64,000 bases of DNA, from contig CAYQQU010000015.1 of assembly GCA_964419545.1 (NCBI GenBank), forward strand, positions 1 to 64,000, written 5' to 3'. The stretch comes from CAYQQU01 sp964419545. GTDB lineage: Bacteria; Bacteroidota; Bacteroidia; Chitinophagales; Saprospiraceae. Position 1 is the stretch's first letter; every line of letters starts with the position of its first letter. The notes beneath the pieces were generated by a model. The model had not been told where the DNA came from and made no database searches. It saw only the letters and a list, made by a program, of their open reading frames with translations. Shown piece after piece: positions 10,201 to 18,715 of this stretch. A program made the translations under genes and the position numbers.

Positions 10201-10705
10201 ATTTCCCAATGCGCTGGTATACATGCAGCAGGCAAAATTCGATACGGATAAGGAAGCTCCCCGCCTGCTCACCAACGGCAACGTGGCTTCCGGACAGCGC
10301 ATCATGCCCATCTTCAAGGCCAGCATCTATCCGGAAGTATCCTTTTTCGGCTTCCCGATCACGGTGGACGAGGCGACGGGCGACAAAGATGATCCGGGCT
10401 GGTTCTTCGTGGTGCAGGAACGCCCCGGAGAGCCGCGCTTCGGCTTGGATATCGAGGCCGAAAATACCGGCGATGACTTCGATAGTATCGGCGAATGGAA
10501 CGACCTCGCCTGGCCGATGGTCGCCACCGACGATCAGCACTTCCTGCGCGTAACCCAAGCTTCCGCACTGACCAAGCCGCCGAAAGCCGGCGTCGCCGAT
10601 GCCTACACCTGGGGCCGAAACGGCGCCCACATGGCCGGCATCCTGCTCCAATTGCCTTTTATGGTAGCCGTACACGCTACCGACATGATAAAACTCCCTG
10701 AATAA
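7232..10705 (+). CDS. Large conserved-type protein with central coiled coil, operon gene 2
   Basis: A 1157-aa protein of unknown function with no signal peptide and no membrane helix. The N-terminus (MSLARYGFLPWLRQGI) is followed by a globular region of about 530 residues. A long heptad-rich coiled coil runs from about residue 540 to 715, dense in Glu, Gln and Leu (QLADLKTALEEAKARRSQLL, EIEALEAQIADEDDPD). The C-terminal third is globular, with NHEMARELLWREYPTDQRG near residues 907-925 and a hydrophobic end (HMAGILLQLPFMVAVHATDM). The start overlaps the upstream stop by four bases (ATGA), and its own stop overlaps the next start (TAATG). Equimolar, co-translational assembly with its neighbours is therefore likely. 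Coiled coils of this length usually serve oligomerisation or spacing. No domain could be named. Confidence 0.8.
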   Translation: MSLARYGFLPWLRQGISDRINATDTLGGPADQTGRPTVDISLSVVGIPVNTFAIEEVTGVAENPDRSDKPVFKTLQLTGPGDITGIKAGAVVKTEPLAGVGTFEPNYLPYIEFYEEDFPWRYTPASAAGDKLRPWLVLVVLEDDEFERRFFPGAPLAAITNGTRPVAFPPKTETWAWAHVHVNQPLPEDGNITEITKALRELVDSQPNLASSRLICPRRLKPNTNYTGFLLPAFEQGRLAGLGAPAERVLSAVSQASSWEPHPSDEYAHLWPVYYEWNFRTGDLADFEYLVRRIEARVMEEPVGRRPIDLQEAGYELRYQGGDGTLLLEGALQLIDANEPGRRFDFLNGGDTEDAFIGDLQTLINLNTDLEEGLAGDAPVNQTLYLDDDGKDDPIITPPLYGQWHAGKFRADAGDPGNWFNELNLDPRNRTAAGFGTLVVRKNQDAYMDRAWEQVGEVLEAMRRIRLDRFAATAGRKLQTAYFEKMDDASFSAFSSSFHDRSRYQPAEDEDSDDSTSTVLQVVRERRVQPFGTAVFFKNQNAQLADLKTALEEAKARRSQLLQEIEAKETEIAATQGRISDLETVIADLTEEINTLIEEIQALDQDIGDKQTEIEALEAQIADEDDPDVLEDLNEQLDLRRAEKLALENQRDAKAAQQDDKETLQGQKGTELSQEQNLLQTQQDELAALQDELTEVEAEIDHLESEIERVTGVINRLTRLNLPATALRQDYRKTARPNGPLLRRVVGVAPTPDVLIELTTLINVTAATTEADVPPGLGEVRWEDIDWGSALYQDPPAPVVPVVENIVTTSTNTITQTIQRHIRAAAALNKRTQNLFAVKPADPPAEEAAEQTPKPLITYPEFKEATYSALAEISSELMLPNVQLIPMDTFSLLEVNQRFIESYLIGLNHEMARELLWREYPTDQRGSYFRRFWDDLDNDPATPPPPDIKILTELNDHPLGQNMPADRGIPLPDPDDPHVVFVIRSELLKKFPNALVYMQQAKFDTDKEAPRLLTNGNVASGQRIMPIFKASIYPEVSFFGFPITVDEATGDKDDPGWFFVVQERPGEPRFGLDIEAENTGDDFDSIGEWNDLAWPMVATDDQHFLRVTQASALTKPPKAGVADAYTWGRNGAHMAGILLQLPFMVAVHATDMIKLPE

Positions 10706-13700
10706 TGGCCGATATTTCAATAGCCGAACTCAAGGAACAATTTCAAAACCTGGACCCCCAACTGCCCGTAGCCCTGTTTCCGGTGCGCCTCCAGGTGCGC
10801 TTCGCCACTCCCGCTATGGTTGACGCCCTGGGCAGCGGGAATATGCAGGAAGACCATAGCGGCGATCCGCCTTCGGAACTCTGGGTGCGTATCTATCCGG
10901 ACGATATCTTGGTACAGGCTCACGAGGAAAAACTCAGCGAAGAGGAGATGGCGGCCGCCGAAGCCTACTGGAATGAACTGTGGACAGCGTTACAGTCCGC
11001 TCCGCCGCCGTCGGCCGCCGAACGCGCACGGGTGCGGGCCGGCGCCTGGCAGTCGCTGGCCGACGATTTCGGACCGGTGCGGGCGCGCTACATCCTGCGC
11101 GTTTCCGAACCGGTTACCGGGATTGACGCTGAGGGATTCCCGCCCAAAGAAACCGTACTCCAGTTTCCCGACCTGGAACTGACGCCCGGTCCCTGGAACG
11201 AAGCGCCGCGCACCTATCTGCTGCCCGAGCGATTCGTCGCGCGCCTGGAGCGCGGCGGCGCTGTGCGGGAAATTGTGGGCAACGCCATTCAGAAGGAGGA
11301 CGAGGCCCTCATCCTGGGTATCGATCCGAATAAAGACGAAGAATTTACCGATACCGCCACCGGCCGCAACCTGCCCGAAGAGATCCGCTGGATGACCGAT
11401 TTTGAACGCGCCGTGGAGATCGGTATGGGGATGCGCATCCCGCTGACGGAAGCGGCGGAGCAAACCGAGGGTTTCGATCGCCTCTACGTGCTGGGCTGGC
11501 TGCCGCTGGCGGGGGCGGAGGAATCCGTGGAACGGCTGCAGCAATTATTGGACAACCACCGCTACAAGGTAGGCGGCATGGACCTGGCGCCGCCGGGTAC
11601 GGCCACCAACAACACCCGCGAGTTTTCCGTGCCGGAAGGGCCCGACGAACGTCCGGCCGAGGAAAGCCTGGCCCTGGCCCAGGAAGCCGACGGCGACGAT
11701 CCCGTACAGCTGGCAAAAGCGCTCGGACTGCCGGAAGCGGTCTTTTCCGGATTGGATCACAGCCAGCTCAGCACCATCCAGGCGCCGGCCGAGGTGCACG
11801 AACTGCTGTTCGACGCCACCCTGGGGCAGGCCCTCGACTACTGGCAGCCTGATCTGTCGGATAACCGTCGCCGGGCGCTGCGCGATTATATGAAACAATG
11901 GGTGCGGGGCCGGGGATTATTGCCGGCCTTGCGCATCGACAACCAGCCTTACGCCTTCCTGCCGGCGCTGCCGTTCTCTCTTTTCAAGACGAATTCGCGC
12001 CTGATCGGCGATACCTTCCTGGAAGAGCTGTGGACCAACATCCTGAATCCGCTCGACGATTGGTTCGCCGATCAGGTGGCCAATGAGCGCATTCCCCGCA
12101 TCCGGCGCAACCTGCCGCTGGAGCGGGCCCAGACTACCTTGCTGGAGATCCTGCAGCACCATCCCATGGGGGTGGATTTCCGGCAGCGCTTTGCGCTCGA
12201 CCGGTCGTTCTTCGACACCCCGGAAGCCGAGCTCCCGGACGAGCTGGACTCCCTGAAAGACAAAGTATCCGATACCGGCCGGATGATCGATATCCAGAAC
12301 ACCCTGACCGGAGCCGGCTTCGCCCAACCGGATAACCTGGACCAGTTGTTTTTCGACAATCGCGCCTATCCGCTGGCCGGCCAGGAGGTCGATGTCTTGC
12401 TGGGCGTCGAGGGCGACGTCATTCCGCCCCTGGGGGATTCCGGTCAAAATTACCTGGAATGGCTGGCCGGCGCCGACACCAGCGCCAAACTGACGGAGGT
12501 GCGCGACGAGAACCTGCCGGGAGGCGGAGAGCCGCCTGTAGCTGTACTGTACCGGCTACTGCGCTACCGGTTGCTGCAGAGCAACGGAGCCGAAGCGGTC
12601 AGGACGGCCATCGCCAAGCTGGCCGCCATGCCCGTGGCCGATCTGCGGCTGCTCGTGCAGGAGCACCTGGATTGTTGCACCTACCGACTGGACGCCTGGA
12701 TCGGCGGGCTGGCGGGGCGCCGACTGACGGGCCTCCGGGAACAACGATCCCAGGGCGTGCACATCGGCGCCTGGGGCTACCTGGAATCCGTGAAGCCCAA
12801 ACAAGGCCTGCTGGAACGGGGCGAGTTTATTCCCGCACCTTCGCTGCGGCATGCTACCGCGGCGGCCGTACTGCGCAGCGGGTACCAGGCCAACCGGTTT
12901 AGCAGTGAAGAAGGCGATGGGTTGTTTGCCGTCAACCTCAGTTCCAGCCGCGTCAAAGACGCTTTATTCCTGCTGGAAGGCGTACGCAACGGTCAGGACC
13001 TCTCCGCGCTGCTCGGCTACCGCTTGGAGCGGGCTATGCAAGAATACCGCGACGATAGCGACGTACCCATATTGGCCGAACTGATCTACGACCTTCGCGA
13101 AATCTACCCGTTCCGGGTCAACGCGCTGGAAACGGCCGGCGAGAGCGCGCCCGCCGAGGTGAAAGAGGATTTTTCGCAGCGGGTCATCAATGCGATTGAC
13201 CTGCTGGAAGCGGGCGCGAACTGGGCGGACGAGCTGACGACGCCCCTCTCCACCGAGCAGCGCGAAGCCATGGAAGCGCTGCTGGCTGCACTCGACGGCA
13301 ACCTCGACAGCGTCAAGGACCTGTTGGCTGCCGAAGGCGTGTATCAGCTCGTCGACGGGCAAATGGACCGGGCGAAAGCCGCCCTCGACGCCATGACGGA
13401 AGGCGAACAACTTACGCGTCCGGAAATCGTGGAGATCCCCCGCAGCAGCCTGCCGCTCACCTTCCGGATGGGCGTGCTGTTTCCGGATCGCGCCCTGCCG
13501 ACGACCGGCAGCGCTCCTTTGTCGCCGCGCGCATTGATCGGCGCCAAAGCCAACCGCTGGCTCTTCGATCGCCTGCCCGACCCCACTTTTATCCGGGTGC
13601 GGGTGCGCTGGGAATCCGCAGACGAAGCGGGAAATACGACCGTGCATGAAGACAGCATCCTGCTCCGCGACCTCCTGGTGGAGCCCATCGATCTGGCCTA

Positions 13701-15189
13701 TATGATGCATCTGCAGCGGGAAAACCCCGACACCAGCGAGCTGCGCTACCGCATCGAGCGGGTGGTGCGCCGGCGCAATGACCTGCCGCTGACGCAGCGC
13801 ATTCAGATCCTCGATCAGGACCGCACCGGGTTTAACGACAATGAATTTACGCTCTTCGCCGTAGAGCCGCTGGCCGCCGGCTTCGGGAAAATGCTGCTGG
13901 AGACGCGAACCCTGCGGCCGGAAGATTTCCTGCAGCCCAACGACCCCGCCAAAGATGAGGCCGGCCAGTTCTGGGCGCCCAACTTCCTGCGCGCCCAACT
14001 GCGCAACGTCGCCCTGCAGGTAGAAGACAACCTGGAAAGTTTCGCCAACCGCCTGGAAGGCGTCAAAGGGCGCCTGGACAGCGGCGACGAGATCGACGCT
14101 ATTCAGCTGGCCCGCGACCTGGAAAACCTGCGGGAGAGCATGTTTTTCTACGCCGGCATGGGCTGGATACAGGCCGTACCCACCCAGGTGGAAGCGCTGA
14201 ACCGCCTGGTGCTGGAACAACACTATCGCCTGGCGGATAACATTTTCCGGGAAGCGACCCAAAAGGTCGACGAAGCGCGGGAACTGCTGCAACCGGGCTC
14301 CACGCAGCTGTTGTCGCAATTGTTGCGCGACCATCCGGCGGACGATAATCCACAGGAAGCCACCGAAAAGCTGGAGGAAATCATTTCACGGCTCTTCGGA
14401 CGATTTTACAAGGTATATCCCGATTTCCGTCTGCCCAATCCGGAAGCAGTAGCCCAGTCGCTGGCCAGCCCGCAGTTGGAAGCCTCACAGGCCGGCTTCG
14501 CGGTAGACCGTTGGGTGCAAAGCCAGGCGCCGGTGCGGCCCCGCATGGACCTGTACCACCGCAGCGCTATGCTGGCCGATATTTTCGGAGAGTCGGAAGA
14601 ACTGCAGGGATACGACCTTCTGCAGTTGCCCTTGCGAGAGGGTGCGACCGGCCCCTGGGTCGGACAGGAGTACGGCGACTTCGAACCGCATCCCGACACC
14701 CTGGCGATGACGCTCGAACTGCAAACCGACTTCGACCTGGAGAACAATATTTTCTCGGGGATCCTGATCGACGACTGGACGGAACTGGCGCCCGACCCGA
14801 CGGCCAATACCGGCATCGCCATGCAGTACGACCAACCGGATATGGAAGCGCCCAATGCGGTGCTGCTGGCCATGACCCACGCCGAGGGGCAAAGCTGGAA
14901 CTGGGACAACCTGGTACAGACCGTAGCGGACACCATCCTGATGGCCAAAAAGCGCGGCGTCGATCCCGATTTGCTCAAAGCATCGCACTGGGACCAGTTG
15001 CTGCCGGGCCTGTTGGGCGCCATCCCTACGGGCAGCGAAACCGGCGACTCGCTGAACTTCGGCGATCTGCCCGAAGCACAGGCTGCGAAAGCCGATGCGC
15101 CGGCGCCGCCGCCGGGCGAAAAAACAAAGACCAATTTGTCGGAATTCGGCATGGGCGATTTTGATTTCGGGAGTATTGTAGAGGAGTAG
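10705..15189 (+). CDS. 1494-aa protein of unknown function, operon gene 3
   Basis: The largest protein of the operon, without signal peptide or membrane segments. The start overlaps the preceding stop (TAATG). Near the N-terminus is PPSELWVRIYPDDILVQAHE (about residues 54-73), followed by an acidic helix. I have the impression that this phrase recurs in large uncharacterised bacterial proteins, but I cannot name the family. The rest alternates helical acidic stretches with Trp- and Pro-containing loops. Near 1355 is DDWTELAPDPTANTGIAMQY, and the last 40 residues are Ala/Pro-rich and flexible. There are no Walker motifs, catalytic triads or metal clusters that I can point to. A structural or scaffold role is possible. 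The following gene starts 102 bases downstream. Confidence 0.8.
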   Translation: MADISIAELKEQFQNLDPQLPVALFPVRLQVRFATPAMVDALGSGNMQEDHSGDPPSELWVRIYPDDILVQAHEEKLSEEEMAAAEAYWNELWTALQSAPPPSAAERARVRAGAWQSLADDFGPVRARYILRVSEPVTGIDAEGFPPKETVLQFPDLELTPGPWNEAPRTYLLPERFVARLERGGAVREIVGNAIQKEDEALILGIDPNKDEEFTDTATGRNLPEEIRWMTDFERAVEIGMGMRIPLTEAAEQTEGFDRLYVLGWLPLAGAEESVERLQQLLDNHRYKVGGMDLAPPGTATNNTREFSVPEGPDERPAEESLALAQEADGDDPVQLAKALGLPEAVFSGLDHSQLSTIQAPAEVHELLFDATLGQALDYWQPDLSDNRRRALRDYMKQWVRGRGLLPALRIDNQPYAFLPALPFSLFKTNSRLIGDTFLEELWTNILNPLDDWFADQVANERIPRIRRNLPLERAQTTLLEILQHHPMGVDFRQRFALDRSFFDTPEAELPDELDSLKDKVSDTGRMIDIQNTLTGAGFAQPDNLDQLFFDNRAYPLAGQEVDVLLGVEGDVIPPLGDSGQNYLEWLAGADTSAKLTEVRDENLPGGGEPPVAVLYRLLRYRLLQSNGAEAVRTAIAKLAAMPVADLRLLVQEHLDCCTYRLDAWIGGLAGRRLTGLREQRSQGVHIGAWGYLESVKPKQGLLERGEFIPAPSLRHATAAAVLRSGYQANRFSSEEGDGLFAVNLSSSRVKDALFLLEGVRNGQDLSALLGYRLERAMQEYRDDSDVPILAELIYDLREIYPFRVNALETAGESAPAEVKEDFSQRVINAIDLLEAGANWADELTTPLSTEQREAMEALLAALDGNLDSVKDLLAAEGVYQLVDGQMDRAKAALDAMTEGEQLTRPEIVEIPRSSLPLTFRMGVLFPDRALPTTGSAPLSPRALIGAKANRWLFDRLPDPTFIRVRVRWESADEAGNTTVHEDSILLRDLLVEPIDLAYMMHLQRENPDTSELRYRIERVVRRRNDLPLTQRIQILDQDRTGFNDNEFTLFAVEPLAAGFGKMLLETRTLRPEDFLQPNDPAKDEAGQFWAPNFLRAQLRNVALQVEDNLESFANRLEGVKGRLDSGDEIDAIQLARDLENLRESMFFYAGMGWIQAVPTQVEALNRLVLEQHYRLADNIFREATQKVDEARELLQPGSTQLLSQLLRDHPADDNPQEATEKLEEIISRLFGRFYKVYPDFRLPNPEAVAQSLASPQLEASQAGFAVDRWVQSQAPVRPRMDLYHRSAMLADIFGESEELQGYDLLQLPLREGATGPWVGQEYGDFEPHPDTLAMTLELQTDFDLENNIFSGILIDDWTELAPDPTANTGIAMQYDQPDMEAPNAVLLAMTHAEGQSWNWDNLVQTVADTILMAKKRGVDPDLLKASHWDQLLPGLLGAIPTGSETGDSLNFGDLPEAQAAKADAPAPPPGEKTKTNLSEFGMGDFDFGSIVEE

Positions 15190-15291
15190 TTCTGGGTTTT
15201 CTCCGGGAAAGAGAGGAACGGGCTTTGGTTTTTGACCAGCTACGGATGCTGAAGCCCAACATTATCAGACAATTGTTACAAATAAAATACT

Positions 15292-17082
15292 ATGGCGGAC
15301 AGTCATCTATTGTGGAACCGGCTCGAGATCCGGGCGCGCTGCGAAAAATTTGACGACAACTTGCGCAATACGCTGCACGATCCCTACTGGACGTTGTGCC
15401 GGCAGTGGCAGACGGGCGAATTTGAGGCTTCCGACAACGGCTCGCCGGCTGAGGTGCGCGTGCGCTGGCGCCATTATCCGTTTCAGGACTTGTCGCTGGG
15501 CGGCAATCCGTCCGGGCTTTTCACCGACCGGCAGCCTCTGGAAGCGGAGGTGGAGCGCACCATCATCCGGCCCGGAATGGCGCTGCGCATTGAAATGGGC
15601 CGTCATTTTCAGCGCATGCTGAAGGCCGCGCTGGGTGGGGCGGCCGCCGGGCTGGTGGCTGAACTCAAAGCCAACCCGGCGCTTCGCTTTGAGCTGCCGG
15701 CGCAGGGAGACCCGGCAGAGCGACAGGCCAACGCCCATTTGCTGAGCAACCGCACCCTGCAAACCTGGGTGCACGCTGCGGCGCAAACCGGCGCGCTGGA
15801 CGGCGGGAAGCTGTACGATGCCCTGAAAAGCGGCCAGTCGGTCTCGGATTTCTTATCCGGCGCCAACGCCCAGGCCGACGCTACCGGCGCAGAGTGGGTC
15901 GTCTGGTTCGACAATCAATACAACCAGCCGGCCAACGAGAATGTCGACGCCTGGCTGCCGCGACGTCTGGAATACCAGTTTGAAGTTTCGCTGGAAGGAA
16001 AAGACCGGCAGCCCGTTGTGCTGGGCGCCGAAGAATACTACGAAGGCCGCCTGGATTGGTATGCTTTTGCTTACGGCGACGCTCCGGATGCGCCGCCGCA
16101 GGAGAATAAGACAGCCGAGGTGCGTCACCTGATCCCGGCGCAGGTAGCGTATCCCGGCATGCCGGCCGCCCGCTGGTGGGAGATGGAAGACGCCAAAGTC
16201 AACCTGTTGGCTGTCGAGACCAGTGCTACGCAGTCGGGGCGCCTGGCGCTGATGGAATTCGGACTGATGTACAGCAACGACTGGTTTATCCTGCCGCTGC
16301 GCGCGCCAGTCGGCAGCCTGCTGGAGGTGGCGGAGCTGGAAGTGCGGAGCGTCTTCGGCGTCTGGACGCGATTGGACCATTACAAAAAGAATGCCGAGAG
16401 CGACGACTGGACCTTTTTCGGCATCGCCGGGCCTGCCCCGCGGGAGGCTGACAAACAATACCTGTTGATCCCGCCTTCGGTGGTGGACCTCAAGGAGAGC
16501 AAGGCGATCGAAGAGGTATATCTGGCCCGCGACGAGATGGCCAACATGGTGTGGGGTATCGAAAGTCAGATCCCCGACGGCGTCGACCGCACCCGAGAAG
16601 GCAACGCCGCTTCGCTGGACCTGGCCACCTACCTCCAAAACCTCTCGGATGAGGTGACCGGCGGTGCGGAGCCGGCGCCGCTCCTACCCAACGCCGCCAA
16701 AGTACAATACAAGCTGGCTACCCAGGTGCCCGAATACTGGATTCCCTTCATGCCGGTGCAGATGCCGGATTCCGATCGCGCCATCTGGCTGCAGCGCGCG
16801 GCCATGCCCCGGGTTTATCCCGGTCTGCCCATCGAGCGCGTACGTCCGCGCACCACTCTGCTCCGCCGGGGCCTGGACGGCGATGACTGGCAGCCGTATT
16901 TCATCTTTGAAGAAGAGGCGCCCAAATCCGGCGTCCGCATAACGCGCACCTGGCAACGGGCGCGCTGGTATCAGGGCCGCGTCGCCCTGTGGAGCGGCTA
17001 CCGCAAGCAGAACGGGCGCGGCCAGGGGAATAGCGGGCTGCGGTTTGATGCGTTGTTTGAGAAAGGGGGAGGAGAAGAGTAA
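15292..17082 (+). CDS. 596-aa protein of unknown function, operon gene 4
   Basis: A soluble-looking protein that begins MADSHLLWNRLEIRARCEKF. Residues about 30-48 read DPYWTLCRQWQTGEFEASD, a Trp/Gln-rich signature that looks strongly constrained. A second such block, MYSNDWFILPLRAPVGSL, lies near residues 325-342. The protein is rich in Trp, Arg and Pro and ends in a short Gly/Glu tail. It follows gene 3 after 102 bases in the same direction and has the same base composition, so it probably belongs to the operon, though it is not translationally coupled. No signal peptide, membrane helix or known catalytic motif is visible. It is the last gene of the block; a truncated unrelated gene on the other strand lies immediately behind it. 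Confidence 0.8.
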   Translation: MADSHLLWNRLEIRARCEKFDDNLRNTLHDPYWTLCRQWQTGEFEASDNGSPAEVRVRWRHYPFQDLSLGGNPSGLFTDRQPLEAEVERTIIRPGMALRIEMGRHFQRMLKAALGGAAAGLVAELKANPALRFELPAQGDPAERQANAHLLSNRTLQTWVHAAAQTGALDGGKLYDALKSGQSVSDFLSGANAQADATGAEWVVWFDNQYNQPANENVDAWLPRRLEYQFEVSLEGKDRQPVVLGAEEYYEGRLDWYAFAYGDAPDAPPQENKTAEVRHLIPAQVAYPGMPAARWWEMEDAKVNLLAVETSATQSGRLALMEFGLMYSNDWFILPLRAPVGSLLEVAELEVRSVFGVWTRLDHYKKNAESDDWTFFGIAGPAPREADKQYLLIPPSVVDLKESKAIEEVYLARDEMANMVWGIESQIPDGVDRTREGNAASLDLATYLQNLSDEVTGGAEPAPLLPNAAKVQYKLATQVPEYWIPFMPVQMPDSDRAIWLQRAAMPRVYPGLPIERVRPRTTLLRRGLDGDDWQPYFIFEEEAPKSGVRITRTWQRARWYQGRVALWSGYRKQNGRGQGNSGLRFDALFEKGGGEE

Positions 17083-17198
17083 CCGAAAAACGCAAAGGGG
17101 AAAGCGGCTTCTTGGAATACCCGGTCGATCAGGGCGGAAAAGAAGCGAACGTCAGTTGGGCCTTCAGTGAGGTAGCCGATCGTTAGGATATTACTCAT
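17083..17198 (-). pseudogene. Truncated TOPRIM/DUF4276-like gene (N-terminus only)
   Basis: The first ~40 codons read MSNILTIGYLTEGPTDVRFF and continue SALIDRVFQEAAF. The EGPTD segment after a beta-strand is the usual opening of TOPRIM-like proteins, often partners of ATPases in defence or repair operons. The frame then runs into sequence antisense to the 596-aa gene and loses all likeness, so only the N-terminus remains. Its ATG overlaps the upstream stop as ATGA, the layout of an intact operon. The call rests on the motif and is moderately sure. Confidence 0.55.
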
Positions 17199-17449
17199 AT
17201 TCCAGTCATCACTTCCTGAGGGTGGGGCAGGCTTTGCAGAAATTGTTTTGCTTCGTTGATCCCCATTTTATTTTCTTCCGGTACGAGAGTCGTTTGCCGG
17301 GTGGTGTTCACTCTGAGCATGCGAGTAACTTGGATGCGTTCTTTTTTACCACGACCGAGCTTGTCGATCCGGGTAGCCAGTTTGGAAAACCAGACCATCA
17401 AACGGGCCAACAAGTGCAACGCGCCAAAAGATTGCTTTTTCCGGAGGCG
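17195..17449 (-). pseudogene. 3' remnant of the upstream partner gene
   Basis: An open frame without a convincing start: a TAA stop at 17450-17452 interrupts it upstream. Its C-terminus (NKMGINEAKQFLQSLPHPQE) looks like real protein, and its stop overlaps the ATG of the TOPRIM-like remnant. It may be the tail of an ATPase that once paired with that gene, but I cannot identify it. The rest of the gap up to 17572 shows nothing recognisable. Confidence 0.4.
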
Positions 17450-17572
17450 TTAACGCCGGCAATATGGGATTCTCATGATAATAATCCGGGTGAAGTATTT
17501 TTACCTCGTCATATCATATCCTCCAATCTCATTCCATTTTTTATTTTAGGGTTTAAGCTAAAAATCCTAAAA

Positions 17573-18715
17573 ATGGCATTACTTACCGTCAGTGTTTTCG
17601 GAACTTCAAGTAAAGAGAATGAAAAGCGCGTGCCCCTTCATCCCGACCACCTGGAGTGGATCGAGCCGGAGGTGCGCCGGCATTTGACGTTCGAGGAAGA
17701 TTATGGTCTTCCTTTCGGCATGAGCAACGACCAACTGGCCGAGCTGGTGGGCGGCGTGGCGCCCCGGGAAGAACTCTTCGATCGCAGCGAAGTTATGCTG
17801 TTGCCCAAACCGTCGGCCGCCGATATTGCCGCTATGCGGGAGGGCAGCATTCACTGGGGCTGGCCGCATTGTGTGCAGCAACGGGCCATCACCCAGTCGG
17901 CCATTGACCGCAGGCTGACGCTGATCGCCTGGGAAGCCATGCACCGCTGGTCGGAGCACGGCGACTGGCAGATGCACATTTTTCACAAAAACAACGAAAT
18001 GGCCGGCTACGCAGGCGTGCTCCACGCCTTCAGCCTGGCGGGCATCAACGGCAATTACGGCCCCCAGCGGCGGGCGGTGGTGCTGAGCTTCGGCTCCGTC
18101 AGCCGGGGTGCGATCTACGCCCTGCAAGGGTTGGGGGTGTACGACATCACCGTATTCACGCAGCGCTATTCGACCCTGGTGGCCGACCAGATCGCCGGCC
18201 TCAGTTACCGGCACTTCGAAGAAGATGAGACGGGAATGATCATGGCGTTCCGGGAAGACGGCCATACTACTTATCCGTTTATTGAGGAACTGGCTACAGC
18301 GGATATCATTGTCAACGGCGTATTACAGGATACCGATCACCCGCTGATGTTCGTCCGCGAAGGAGAGGAAGATCGCCTGAAACCCGGCTGCCTGATCGTC
18401 GATATCAGCTGCGACGAAGGCATGGGCTTTGCTTTCGCCAAACCTACTACCTTCGAAGCACCGGTCTTTGGGGTAGGCGATACCCTCTACTACGCTGTTG
18501 ACCATACGCCATCTTACCTTTGGAACAGCGCTTCCTGGGAGATCTCCAACAGCCTGCTGCCCTATCTGCCGATCGTGATGGAAGGGCCGGAGCGTTGGCA
18601 AGGCAGCGAGACCCTGCGGCGGGCCATCGAGATCCGGGACGGGGTGATCCGGAATCCCAAGATCCTGTCGTTCCAAAATCGCACGGAAGATTATCCGCAT
18701 CCGGTGCGGAAATGA
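17573..18715 (+). CDS. Alanine dehydrogenase/PNT-family enzyme, N5-(carboxyethyl)ornithine synthase-like
   Basis: A 380-aa cytosolic protein. The N-terminal part has the alanine-dehydrogenase/PNT pattern: FGTSSKENEKRVPLHPDHL, then EDYGLPFGMSNDQLAELVGG. The middle contains the dinucleotide-binding region around VVLSFGSVSRGAIYALQGLG (about residues 163-182). Members reduce or oxidise amino-acid/keto-acid pairs with NAD(P)H. The N-terminal phrases remind me most of N5-(carboxyethyl)ornithine synthase, but alanine dehydrogenase and saccharopine dehydrogenase relatives cannot be excluded. The start is taken at ATG 17573 (MALLTVSVFGTS), because the longer open frame upstream covers the remnants of other genes. 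The gene is convergent with the acyl-CoA dehydrogenase; the last 25 bases overlap. Confidence 0.75.
   Translation: MALLTVSVFGTSSKENEKRVPLHPDHLEWIEPEVRRHLTFEEDYGLPFGMSNDQLAELVGGVAPREELFDRSEVMLLPKPSAADIAAMREGSIHWGWPHCVQQRAITQSAIDRRLTLIAWEAMHRWSEHGDWQMHIFHKNNEMAGYAGVLHAFSLAGINGNYGPQRRAVVLSFGSVSRGAIYALQGLGVYDITVFTQRYSTLVADQIAGLSYRHFEEDETGMIMAFREDGHTTYPFIEELATADIIVNGVLQDTDHPLMFVREGEEDRLKPGCLIVDISCDEGMGFAFAKPTTFEAPVFGVGDTLYYAVDHTPSYLWNSASWEISNSLLPYLPIVMEGPERWQGSETLRRAIEIRDGVIRNPKILSFQNRTEDYPHPVRK

Noticed and set aside
3873..17082. Interpretation of the giant operon as a contractile injection system or prophage tail
   Set aside because: No sheath, tube, baseplate spike, LysM or tape-measure gene could be recognised in or beside the block.
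17222..17572. Upstream extension of the alanine-dehydrogenase/PNT family gene (117 codons)
   Set aside because: It is antisense to the TOPRIM-operon remnants and has no family likeness; the ATG at 17573 begins the conserved fold.
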